A model generated the notes under the pieces. That model ran no database searches. It saw only the letters and a list, made by a program, of their open reading frames with translations, and was not told where the DNA came from. A DNA stretch of 6,464 nucleotides from an uncultured Acetatifactor sp. (lineage in GTDB: Bacteria > Bacillota > Clostridia > Lachnospirales > Lachnospiraceae), in NCBI GenBank assembly GCA_934394815.1, contig CAKRRD010000067.1:1-6464 (forward strand). The letters are read 5' to 3'. The translations under genes and the position numbers were made by a program. Shown here piece by piece: positions 1 through 5,557 of the stretch. Positions within the stretch are counted from its first letter, which is position 1; every line of letters starts with the position of its first letter.

Positions 1-65
1 CTTACCAGCCTGCGCCGTAAGGTGAGAGTGGATACTCTGCTTGTTGTGTCGTGTTCTTCACACGC
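1..65 (-). ncRNA. Candidate structured 5' leader RNA, cut by window edge
   Basis: Downstream of the promoter at 72-100 three short perfect hairpins follow one another on the minus strand: CGTGT/ACACG (50-64, 5-nt loop), AGAGT/ACTCT (25-38, 4-nt loop) and CTTAC/GTAAG (1-21, 11-nt loop). All three lie within the first 65 transcribed bases. Stems of 5 bp occur by chance, so the case rests on their tandem order and the promoter position. The gene served lies beyond the left edge. Since infC-rpmI-rplT often follows thrS in bacteria, an infC-type leader is an inference only. A small ORF (2-106) competes for the same bases. Confidence 0.3.
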
Positions 66-106
66 TTAAATAGAATATCACGGAGTTTCCCCGATGTCAA
101 CCCCAT
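2..106 (-). CDS. Possible 34-aa small protein (uncertain)
   Basis: An ATG-to-TAA frame of 35 codons, too short for routine ORF calling. It has a basic, partly amphipathic N-terminal half (KLRDILFKRVK at residues 7-17) and an aromatic/Pro/Gly C-terminus ending YPLSPYGAGW. I do not recognise a family with certainty. No Shine-Dalgarno sequence precedes the ATG; the upstream bases are A/T only. The frame is open further upstream to a GTG at 141, also without an SD. A near-consensus promoter (72-100) lies inside the frame, so the region could instead be an untranslated leader. Arguments for coding are the composition and the defined C-terminus; arguments against are the missing SD and the overlapping promoter. 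Confidence 0.25.
   Translation of the reverse strand: MGLTSGKLRDILFKRVKNTTQQAEYPLSPYGAGW
72..100 (-). promoter_or_regulatory. Strong promoter P1, reading left
   Basis: On the minus strand a perfect -35 TTGACA (95-100) is followed, after exactly 17 bp, by TATTCT (72-77), preceded by TGA, which gives an extended -10 (TGnTATTCT). Transcription should start near 65 and leave the window to the left. It could serve a gene outside the window. Part of the same DNA can be read as codons of a possible 34-aa ORF, so use as a promoter is likely but not certain. Confidence 0.6.
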
Positions 107-153
107 TTTTACAATAATATTATATTTTTTCAATATCACGGTATGCTATGTAC

Positions 154-169
154 CGGCGGTCTCCCGCCG
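154..169. repeat. GC-rich hairpin CGGCGG/CCGCCG
   Basis: A perfect 6-bp inverted repeat (154-159 with 164-169) encloses 4 bases. On the minus strand the loop reads GAGA, a GNRA-type tetraloop, so it would be very stable in a transcript from P2 or from the DUF1540 gene. No T-run follows on either strand, so it is not a typical intrinsic terminator. An overlapping longer pairing, ACCGG with CCGGT (152-177), is possible. Confidence 0.5.
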
Positions 170-187
170 AAACCGGTCACTTGCTTT

Positions 188-216
188 ATTATCTGCACTT
201 TGCAGAGATTTGTCAA
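188..216 (-). promoter_or_regulatory. Strong promoter P2 with inverted repeat in the spacer
   Basis: On the minus strand a perfect -35 TTGACA (211-216), a 17-bp spacer and a -10 GATAAT (188-193) make a near-consensus sigma-A promoter just downstream of the DUF1540 stop codon, reading left. The spacer holds the perfect inverted repeat TCTGCA-3-TGCAGA (192-206), which reaches into the -10 box and could be an operator. With P1 about 115 bp further on, this suggests tandem promoters for a gene beyond the left edge. Confidence 0.55.
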
Positions 217-238
217 GCCGGATCAGATGATTTATTTC

Positions 239-559
239 TTATTTTTCAGTGAATGTGGCACAGGCCGTCTCCCTGCAGTCGCAGGCGCCGCAGCCTTTGA
301 TGTCCACATGCTCCGCCACGCACTTGTAGTTGCTGTTATAGATGCATTTCACCGCCTCACAGTCGATGCTGATAGTCCTGCCCGGATGAGACAGGGAATT
401 ACTGAAGGAATCCCTTCCCTCTCTCTTCTGTGCAAAGCTCTCACAGCAGGTGCCGTCACAGTCACAGGCATGCCTGCCGCCTACCATGATGTCTCCCTTG
501 CTGCACAGACAATCCTTATTATAGGTACAATTTTCCACAACACACTTTAAATCTGCCAT
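239..559 (-). CDS. DUF1540 two-repeat cysteine-rich protein
   Basis: A 106-aa soluble protein with 15 cysteines in two copies of the DUF1540 pattern. Repeat 1 (about residues 3-43) carries C6, C11, C17, C19, C32, C34, C38 and C39. Repeat 2 (about 65-105) carries C67, C72, C80, C90, C93, C95 and C100. Each repeat has an early C-x4-C, a central hydrophobic stretch and a C-x-C-x3/4-C end followed by a Phe (SF, TF). Such spacing suggests metal binding, but the family has no established function that I can name. The ATG at 559 was chosen because the purine-rich AGGGAG and AAGG lie just upstream. The frame is open back to an ATG at 670, but that start has no SD and its extension has no Cys repeat. 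There is no signal peptide, and the Ser-rich linker (50-63) joins the repeats. No clear terminator follows. Confidence 0.85.
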   Translation of the reverse strand: MADLKCVVENCTYNKDCLCSKGDIMVGGRHACDCDGTCCESFAQKREGRDSFSNSLSHPGRTISIDCEAVKCIYNSNYKCVAEHVDIKGCGACDCRETACATFTEK

Positions 560-730
560 GTCTCCCTCGCCTTCTGCCGCCTTCCGCGGCTTCTCATCTT
601 CCTTTTTGATTTTCCCAAATTTTAAAGAGGACACGCGGCAAAAGAGCGATGCAGTCCCGCCACGCGTCATGGATAGTCTGTGCAGATTTGAAAAACTTAT
701 GCCTTCCGCTGGATTTTTTGCTGCATATGT

Positions 731-759
731 GTTATATTTTTATTTGTTAGTTGTGACTA
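731..759 (-). promoter_or_regulatory. Candidate promoter of the DUF1540 gene
   Basis: On the minus strand TAGTCA (754-759) and TATAAC (731-736) are separated by 17 bp, matching 4/6 and 5/6 of the consensus boxes. The leader would be about 165 nt. The -35 box lies inside the inverted repeat at 746-761, so a protein bound there should block this promoter. Confidence 0.4.
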
Positions 760-761
760 AC
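746..761. promoter_or_regulatory. Operator-like inverted repeat 1 (GTTAGT-4-ACTAAC)
   Basis: A perfect 6-bp inverted repeat with a 4-bp spacer in the middle of the divergent intergenic region between the DUF1540 and methyltransferase genes. It overlaps the proposed -35 of the minus-strand gene. The size and symmetry fit a dimeric regulator such as a MarR- or TetR-type protein, but no regulator gene lies next to it and I do not assign one. Confidence 0.4.
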
Positions 762-777
762 TTTGTTTTTATTCCTA

Positions 778-791
778 TTACACAATTGTAA
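778..791. promoter_or_regulatory. Operator-like inverted repeat 2 (TTACA-4-TGTAA)
   Basis: A perfect 5-bp inverted repeat with a 4-bp spacer, overlapping the 8-bp palindrome ACAATTGT (782-789). Its centre lies 31-32 bp from that of the repeat at 746-761, about three helical turns, so both could be bound on the same face. No convincing plus-strand promoter was found: TTGTGA (751-756) and TATTAC (776-781) are 19 bp apart. The rest of the 313-bp gap (560-872) holds only the two ribosome-binding sites. Confidence 0.3.
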
Positions 792-872
792 CTATTCAGA
801 ACACCATTCGCAAAATCGCCATTTCAAAGCTTTATGGAATAGTTGCAAAATATTTTTACAGGAGGATTTCCC

Positions 873-1514
873 ATGACATCCGAAGAATACAAAGCACTCT
901 CCGTCAAAGAATTTACCGAAGCCGCCAAAGTCTATGACAGCGGCCATTCCGGAATTTATGAAATGTGTAAGGATGATTATCCGTTTTTGCTGGAAGAACT
1001 GGAAAAAGAGCCCTTTGACACCGTGCTGGACTGCGGCTGCGGCACCGGCCCCGTGATCGAACTGTTACATGAAAAATATCCCGACAAGCACTATACCGGT
1101 CTGGATCTGACTCCGGAGATGATCCGCGTGGCTCAGGCCAAAAAACTGTCAAATACCGTTTTCGTCGTGGGGGACTGCGAAAACATTCCCTTTCCGGAGA
1201 GCACCTTCGATGCGGTCATCTCTTCCAACAGCTTCCATCACTACCCGAATCCTCAGAACTTTTTCAACAGCGCCTACCAGGTTCTGAAAAAGAACGGCCG
1301 GCTGATTCTGCGGGACTACACCACGAAATCCAATGTGCTTCTGTGGTTGTGCAACCATATCGAGATGCCGTTAGCCCACCTGTGCGGCCACGGGGATGTC
1401 CGGCTGTATTCCGGCGCAGAGTTTCGGAAATTTGCGGAGACTGCCGGTTTTGAAGTGGTTTCCTTCGAGGCACAGGCGAAAATGCGTGCCCATCTCGTTG
1501 CCCGTAAAAAATAG
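873..1514 (+). CDS. Class I SAM-dependent methyltransferase (Methyltransf_11 type)
   Basis: A 213-aa cytoplasmic enzyme of the UbiE/Methyltransf_11 group, expected to move a methyl group from S-adenosylmethionine to an unknown small molecule. Motif I, VLDCGCGTG, is at residues 51-59. The acidic residue at the end of strand beta-2 is D78 (GLDLTPEM). The adenine-side motif GDC is at 100-102, with IPFPESTFDAV at 105-115. FHHYPNP (121-127) and LKKNGRLIL (138-146) match motifs II/III. The C-terminal part (160-213) is a variable substrate cap. The ATG at 873 follows AGGAGG (860-865) at a 7-nt gap; an ATG at 843 has no SD. It is the only plus-strand gene here, convergent with thrS and divergent from the DUF1540 gene. 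The substrate cannot be told from sequence. Confidence 0.88.
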   Translation: MTSEEYKALSVKEFTEAAKVYDSGHSGIYEMCKDDYPFLLEELEKEPFDTVLDCGCGTGPVIELLHEKYPDKHYTGLDLTPEMIRVAQAKKLSNTVFVVGDCENIPFPESTFDAVISSNSFHHYPNPQNFFNSAYQVLKKNGRLILRDYTTKSNVLLWLCNHIEMPLAHLCGHGDVRLYSGAEFRKFAETAGFEVVSFEAQAKMRAHLVARKK

Positions 1515-1539
1515 TCTTCTTTTCTCGTCATACCATTCA

Positions 1540-1578
1540 AAAATCGCCGTCTCCCTGTTATGGGGAAACGGCGATTTT
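1540..1578. terminator. Bidirectional terminator between methyltransferase and thrS
   Basis: An 11-bp perfect stem (1540-1550 with 1568-1578), one mismatch, then four more pairs (1552-1555 with 1563-1566). The stem has A-runs and T-runs at its foot on both strands, with the longer T-run (five) on the minus strand. It lies between two convergent stop codons only 76 bp apart and can end both transcripts. Confidence 0.9.
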
Positions 1579-1590
1579 CATAATCACTGA

Positions 1591-3354
1591 TTACTTGCTC
1601 AGCTTCTTGGTTGCGATCTCATCCTTTAGCATGGCAAGGAACTCGTCCTTAGATACGGTAGTGGTGTTCTGCTGTCCATGCAGACGATAGCTTACGGTGC
1701 CGTCCTGTGCTTCCTGTTTTCCTAAGATGATCAGGTAAGGGATCTTCTTCACCTGTGCTTCTCTTACACGATAGCCCAGCTTCTCTGCTCTCTCATCGAT
1801 ATCTGCTCTGATGTTATTGTCCAGCAGATAACCGTACAGATCATGGGCATAAGCGTTCAGCTCTTCATCGTCGTTCTTGACCGGCAGGATCATTGCCTGT
1901 ACGGGAGCCAGCCACAGAGGCAGGTTGCCCTTGGTCTCCTCCAGGATATAAGCCATGAATCTGTCCAAAGATCCCAGGATTGCTCTGTGCAGGACCACGG
2001 GAGTCTTCTTCTGTCCGTCCTTGTCCACATAAGTCAGATTAAACTTAGCGGGCAGACAGAAATCCAGCTGGCAGGTAGACAGGGTGTACTCGTTACCTAC
2101 CGCAGGTTTTACATTAACATCCAGCTTCGGTCCATAGAATGCAGCCTCACCGATCTCCTCGGTGTACTCAATGCCCAAGTCGTTCAGAACCTTGCGCAGA
2201 GCGTCCTCTGCATTGTTCCACATTTCGTCGTCATCGTGATATTTTACCTTGTCCTCCGGATCTCTCAGGGACAGGACACATCTGTAATCGGTAATACCGA
2301 AATCCTTGTAAGTATTGAAGATCAGGTCTACTACCTTGGAGAACTCGGACTCGATCTGCTCCGGTGTTACGAACAGATGGGCGTCGTTCTGGCAGAAATG
2401 TCTGCCTCTCTCGATACCCTTCAGGGTACCGCTGGCTTCAAAACGGAAGTCATGGGCGATCTCACCGATACGGATGGGCAGATCCTTGTAGGAGTGCTGT
2501 GTGTTAGCGTAGATCATCATGTGGTGAGGGCAGTTCATGGGACGCAGTACGAAGGACTCTCCTTCCACTTCCATGGGAGGGAACATGTTCTCCTTGTAGT
2601 GATCCCAGTGGCCGGAGGTCTTGTACAGATTTACAGTACCTACGCAGGGAGTCATAACGTGCAGATAGCCCAGTCTTCTCTCTTTATCCTTAATATAATT
2701 CTCCAGCTCCTGCCATACGGTGTAACCCTTGGGAAGGAACATGGGAAGTCCACGGCCTACCAGATCGTCGGTCATGAACAGTTCCATCTCTTTGCCGATC
2801 TTTCTGTGGTCACGCTCCTTGGCCTCTTCCAGCTCCTTCAGATGCGCTTCCAGTTCCTCTGCGGTCGGGAAGCAGACACCGTAGATACGCTGCATTACGT
2901 GGTTGTTGGCATCACCCTTCCAATATACACCGGAGTGTTTTACCAGTTTGAAGTTCTTACACAGCTTGGTGTTGTCTACGTGAGGTCCACGGCACAGATC
3001 GGTGAAATCTCCCTGATCGTATACAGTGATGTTGCCGTCTTCCAGATTGCTGATCAGATCCAGCTTGTACATATCATCTTTGAACATTTCCATAGCTTCT
3101 GCCTTGGAAACTTCTCTTCTGTAGATCTTCTTGCCTTCCTTGCAGATCTTCTTCATCTCTTTTTCGATGGCAGCGATCACTTCGTCGTTGACTACGTCGT
3201 TGCCGAGATCAATATCATAATAGAATCCTTCCTTTACCACAGGTCCTACCCAGAATTTTGCATGAGGGTATAGATGCTTGACAGCCTGTGCCATAACATG
3301 GGCGCAGGAATGATTCAGAGTTGTCAGTCTTTCGTCTTCCTTAAAATTAACCAT
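1591..3354 (-). CDS. thrS: Threonyl-tRNA synthetase lacking the TGS domain
   Basis: A class II aminoacyl-tRNA synthetase of 587 aa that joins threonine to tRNA-Thr. The editing domain (about 10-200) shows H15 and H19 (HSCAH) with C121 and H125 (CRGPH), the site that removes mischarged serine. The catalytic core (about 200-475) carries motif 2 around FRFEASGTLKG (303-313), the zinc ligands C275, H326 and H456, and motif 3 at LHRAILGSLDRF (455-466). The anticodon-binding domain spans about 483-585. The usual N-terminal TGS domain of about 60 residues is absent: the protein starts directly with MVNFKEDERL before the editing domain. The ATG at 3354 has AAAAGGAG (3362-3369) 7 nt upstream. The frame stays open to 3537, but that stretch encodes the T-box terminator and specifier and is not protein. 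Confidence 0.97.
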   Translation of the reverse strand: MVNFKEDERLTTLNHSCAHVMAQAVKHLYPHAKFWVGPVVKEGFYYDIDLGNDVVNDEVIAAIEKEMKKICKEGKKIYRREVSKAEAMEMFKDDMYKLDLISNLEDGNITVYDQGDFTDLCRGPHVDNTKLCKNFKLVKHSGVYWKGDANNHVMQRIYGVCFPTAEELEAHLKELEEAKERDHRKIGKEMELFMTDDLVGRGLPMFLPKGYTVWQELENYIKDKERRLGYLHVMTPCVGTVNLYKTSGHWDHYKENMFPPMEVEGESFVLRPMNCPHHMMIYANTQHSYKDLPIRIGEIAHDFRFEASGTLKGIERGRHFCQNDAHLFVTPEQIESEFSKVVDLIFNTYKDFGITDYRCVLSLRDPEDKVKYHDDDEMWNNAEDALRKVLNDLGIEYTEEIGEAAFYGPKLDVNVKPAVGNEYTLSTCQLDFCLPAKFNLTYVDKDGQKKTPVVLHRAILGSLDRFMAYILEETKGNLPLWLAPVQAMILPVKNDDEELNAYAHDLYGYLLDNNIRADIDERAEKLGYRVREAQVKKIPYLIILGKQEAQDGTVSYRLHGQQNTTTVSKDEFLAMLKDEIATKKLSK

Positions 3355-3370
3355 TTTCGTTCTCCTTTTG

Positions 3371-3409
3371 AAAAAAAATAAAAGTCCCCTGCAACAATCT
3401 GCAAGGGAC
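3371..3409 (-). terminator. T-box-controlled transcription terminator of thrS
   Basis: On the minus strand a 10-bp stem (3400-3409 with 3384-3393, one G-T pair, 6-nt loop) is followed by a long T-run (3383-3371) and then the thrS ribosome-binding site. The CCCT on the 5' side of the stem can pair instead with AGGG of the T-box sequence at 3418-3431, which forms the antiterminator when uncharged tRNA-Thr binds. Confidence 0.92.
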
Positions 3410-3621
3410 GTATCACACGCGGTTCCACCCTGATTGCAATTATTTCCGTAAAAATAACTGCCACTCATTTGCTCATAACGGGAGCTGCCGGGCTGTATTA
3501 AAGCCACTCCGAGATGGTCTTCGTCCGCATCCGGCAAAACCGCTCACAGCACCTGTCTGCGACAGGACGGTTCTCTCTGGTGCCTTTCTATGCATCCTAC
3601 TCTTCTCTTCAACGTTTTCTG
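3371..3621 (-). ncRNA. T-box leader riboswitch, threonine specific
   Basis: The hallmark AGGGTGGAACCGCG is present on the minus strand at 3418-3431 and binds the free CCA end of uncharged tRNA. Further upstream is stem I. It holds AGAGAG of the AG bulge, a distal arm with the small hairpin CCTGTC/GACAGG, the TGCTGTGAG element and a specifier loop reading GAAGACCATC. The ACC at 3516-3518 is a threonine codon and fits the downstream gene. When tRNA-Thr is uncharged the antiterminator forms and thrS is transcribed. The exact 5' edge is approximate, and the specifier was chosen by position and by match to threonine. This leader accounts for the 326-bp gap between thrS and the CarD gene. Confidence 0.93.
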
Positions 3622-3667
3622 ATCTTAAATCATCACAAATATCAGTTGCTTCAGGACTTATGTTGAT

Positions 3668-3696
3668 ATAATAGACCTTTTTACACAGATTGTAAA
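3668..3696 (-). promoter_or_regulatory. thrS promoter overlapping the end of the CarD gene
   Basis: On the minus strand TTTACA (3691-3696) and TATTAT (3668-3673) each match 5/6 of the consensus and are 17 bp apart. The predicted start near 3661 leaves a leader of about 300 nt that contains the whole T-box. The -35 box and part of the spacer fall within the last codons of the CarD-family gene, and no terminator separates the genes, so read-through from the CarD gene into the T-box is also possible. Confidence 0.65.
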
Positions 3697-4184
3697 GAGG
3701 TATTTATATAGCTTTCCACATTTTCTCTGGACATATCCAGTGCCACTGCCAGTTCTCCGTACAACTGTTCCTCTGCAATCCGGAAATATCTGGCATCCAC
3801 TGCCGTCTCCTTGCGTCCCGCCTCTTCTCTGGCCCGTTTACGCAGATAAATGGTCTTGATAATACGGATCAGATCCTGACAGTCGCAGGTTCTGAGGCAA
3901 TTCTTATATTCCTGCTCCAGCAGTTTGTCATTGGCAATGGTGATTAGCGGGATCTCCGGAATCTTCCGGATCAGACTCTCCGCTTCCTCATGCGCCAGCA
4001 CTTTACGCATGGAACCTTCCGCCGTGTCTACCGGAATATATACCGTACTGGAAGACAGATACAGCGGTTTTAAAATATAATACTCTCTCTTCCTGTCCAC
4101 TCCCGCAATATCCAATGTCGTGATCTCTTCTACCTCACAGACTCCCTTACTGCCACATACTACACGTTCGCCCTTCTGAAACAC
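3681..4184 (-). CDS. CarD/CdnL-family transcriptional regulator
   Basis: A 167-aa protein of the CarD_CdnL_TRCF family, whose members bind the RNA polymerase beta subunit and stabilise open promoter complexes. The N-terminal Tudor-like module (about 1-60) starts MFQKGERVVCGSKGVCEVEEI-like, the family signature, with YYILKPLY at 35-42 and YIPVD at 49-53. The C-terminal helical part (about 65-165) includes LIRKIPEIP and ends with an AEEQLYGELAVAL helix (137-149), typical of the DNA-contacting half. GTG at 4184 is the chosen start: it fits the family N-terminus and has AAGGAAGG upstream. A longer reading from GTG at 4229 would add 15 residues with only a weak SD. It lies upstream of thrS on the same strand, 326 bp from its start codon. 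Confidence 0.9.
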   Translation of the reverse strand: MFQKGERVVCGSKGVCEVEEITTLDIAGVDRKREYYILKPLYLSSSTVYIPVDTAEGSMRKVLAHEEAESLIRKIPEIPLITIANDKLLEQEYKNCLRTCDCQDLIRIIKTIYLRKRAREEAGRKETAVDARYFRIAEEQLYGELAVALDMSRENVESYINTSLQSV

Positions 4185-4189
4185 CCTTA

Positions 4190-4196
4190 CCTTCCT
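4190..4196 (-). promoter_or_regulatory. Ribosome-binding site that fixes the CarD gene start
   Basis: AGGAAGG on the minus strand lies 5 nt before GTG 4184. The upstream alternatives (GTG 4229, TTG 4208) have no comparable site. Confidence 0.65.
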
Positions 4197-4247
4197 TTCC
4201 TCTGCCAACTGCAGAAAACTGAAAAACACTTTCCGTTTACTACCAAT

Positions 4248-4253
4248 AGTATA
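4248..4253 (-). promoter_or_regulatory. Candidate -10 box of the CarD gene
   Basis: TATACT (5/6 of the consensus) lies about 64 bp before the GTG start, just after the terminator of the upstream gene. The -35 region is poor and runs into the T-run of that terminator, so the promoter may be weak or need an activator. Confidence 0.4.
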
Positions 4254-4264
4254 CCCTTATTTTA

Positions 4265-4303
4265 CCAGAAAAAACGCCGAAATGTCAGTCTCTTTCGGCG
4301 TTT
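4265..4303 (-). terminator. Intrinsic terminator after the SGNH-GNAT gene
   Basis: A perfect 11-bp stem AAACGCCGAAA/TTTCGGCGTTT (4272-4282 with 4293-4303) has a 10-nt loop. On the minus strand it ends in six T's. It starts about 50 bases after the stop codon at 4355 and insulates the CarD gene from upstream transcription. Confidence 0.9.
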
Positions 4304-4354
4304 CTGATTATTTTCGTGAATATTGCTCATAGAAATCCGGTCAGGTGTTGTGCA

Positions 4355-5521
4355 TTATTTCTGATAGGCGATGCGGGGATCTCCGTTTTTCAGGTAAATA
4401 ATGCCTCTGCGTTCGAATCCGTTCTTCTCCAATAAGTGCTGCATGGTGTGATTATCGAAATGCGTATCGGCCCGCAGATATTTCACTTTGCTCTCACAAA
4501 AAGCAACACATTTTGCAAACAGGCCCCTTACTTCCCCGTCTCCTGCCAGGCGATGGATCGTGCCGTAAGGGGTCTCCTCCCGCCAGCTGCCATCCTCAAT
4601 ATAGGCATAGGTCGGTTCCTCCTCCAGCAGAAGCATGAATACCCCATGGATGCGTCCGTCCTTTTTATACACATATAGCCGCTGTTTCTCAATGTCTGTC
4701 CGCAGCGTCTCCGGATCCGGATAGGCTCCGTTCCACTGGTTCGGATTGCCGTTTGCACGCATGTAGGCTTTGGCGATGTCATAGATCTCCAGGATCCGGG
4801 GCAGATCCGCCTCTTTCGCCGTTACGATTTCCTCCGTGGGGGCGTTCTCTTTTCTGTCTTCCGCAGTTTTCGGCTCCGGTACCTCCAGAATCTCCCGCAC
4901 AGCGCTCTCCATCCGCTCCGCCAGCTGCCTGTGTCCTTTTGCCGTCAGATGTACGTGATCTGCCTTCGTCAGTTCACAGCCTCCCGCATCCAGGAACTTC
5001 GCATCTTCGTGTATTGCCAGGAACGCATACTTTCTTGCCAGTCCTCTTGTGGTCTCCACACTTTCCCGGTTGAATTCCGGATAGATCACCCCTTCTTCAA
5101 TGGGAGCCGGGGCCACGATCAGAATCTTCGATTCGTTCTTTCCCCAACAGGGAACCGCTTTTGCCTCTTCCACCAGCATCTGCATTCCGACAGCAATTTT
5201 GGTGGGATCCGTATGGAATTTCTCCTTGGCATCATTGGTCCCCAGCATCAGGATCAACAGATCCAGCGGTTCGTGGCTGTTCAACAGCGCATGCAGTACC
5301 CGCAGCAGATTCACCGAATCCATGTCCGGATCATCGTACACACAGGTTCTGCCGTTCAATCCTTCCTCAATCACCAGATACTCTTCCCCCAGCGCCTTTT
5401 GCAGCAGACAGGTCCAGCGTTCTTCTTCATTATACCGGCTGCCGTGGTCAGCACTCTCCGACGGGTCGGTGCAAAACCCGTGGGTATTGGAATCTCCGAT
5501 GCAAAGGATGTGTTTTTTCAT
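4355..5521 (-). CDS. Fused SGNH/GDSL hydrolase and GNAT acetyltransferase
   Basis: A 388-aa two-domain enzyme. Residues 1-212 form an SGNH hydrolase close in pattern to the MsAcT-type arylesterase/acyltransferase group: block I CIGDSNTHG (7-15) with nucleophile S11, block II IEEGLNGRT (51-59) with oxyanion G54, block III LGTND (93-97) with N96, and block V ADHVHL (187-192) with D188 and H191. A Glu/Pro/Lys-rich linker (213-231) leads to a GNAT domain (about 232-388) with DLPRILEIYDIA (239-250), IEDGSW (308-313), HRLAGDGEVRGLF (323-335) and the C-terminal motif FDNHTMQHLLEKNGF (355-369). No signal peptide is present, so both act in the cytoplasm. The ATG at 5521 follows GAGGA (5527-5531) at 5 nt. 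The frame is intact across the junction. The likely theme is acyl transfer or removal on a shared substrate; this is inferred. Confidence 0.9.
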   Translation of the reverse strand: MKKHILCIGDSNTHGFCTDPSESADHGSRYNEEERWTCLLQKALGEEYLVIEEGLNGRTCVYDDPDMDSVNLLRVLHALLNSHEPLDLLILMLGTNDAKEKFHTDPTKIAVGMQMLVEEAKAVPCWGKNESKILIVAPAPIEEGVIYPEFNRESVETTRGLARKYAFLAIHEDAKFLDAGGCELTKADHVHLTAKGHRQLAERMESAVREILEVPEPKTAEDRKENAPTEEIVTAKEADLPRILEIYDIAKAYMRANGNPNQWNGAYPDPETLRTDIEKQRLYVYKKDGRIHGVFMLLLEEEPTYAYIEDGSWREETPYGTIHRLAGDGEVRGLFAKCVAFCESKVKYLRADTHFDNHTMQHLLEKNGFERRGIIYLKNGDPRIAYQK

Positions 5522-5557
5522 TATCGTCCTCTCCCTTTGTTACAGCTAAAATTTTAT

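Noticed and set aside
154..169. GC hairpin as the terminator of the DUF1540 gene
   Set aside because: No T-run follows on the minus strand, and a promoter (P2) lies between the stop codon and the hairpin.
143..550. 135-codon open frame on the plus strand
   Set aside because: It lies opposite the DUF1540 gene, and the Cys repeats show that the minus strand is the coding one.
560..670. N-terminal extension of the DUF1540 protein to an ATG at 670
   Set aside because: There is no ribosome-binding site, the residues are low-complexity and charged, and a purine-rich site precedes the internal ATG at 559.
1843..3273. 476-codon open frame on the plus strand
   Set aside because: It is fully antisense to thrS, whose motifs and length are decisive. 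It has no family match by eye and no ribosome-binding site of note.
3355..3537. Upstream extension of thrS to an ATG at 3537
   Set aside because: The stretch is the T-box RNA (specifier, T-box, terminator), and translation of it gives no TGS domain.
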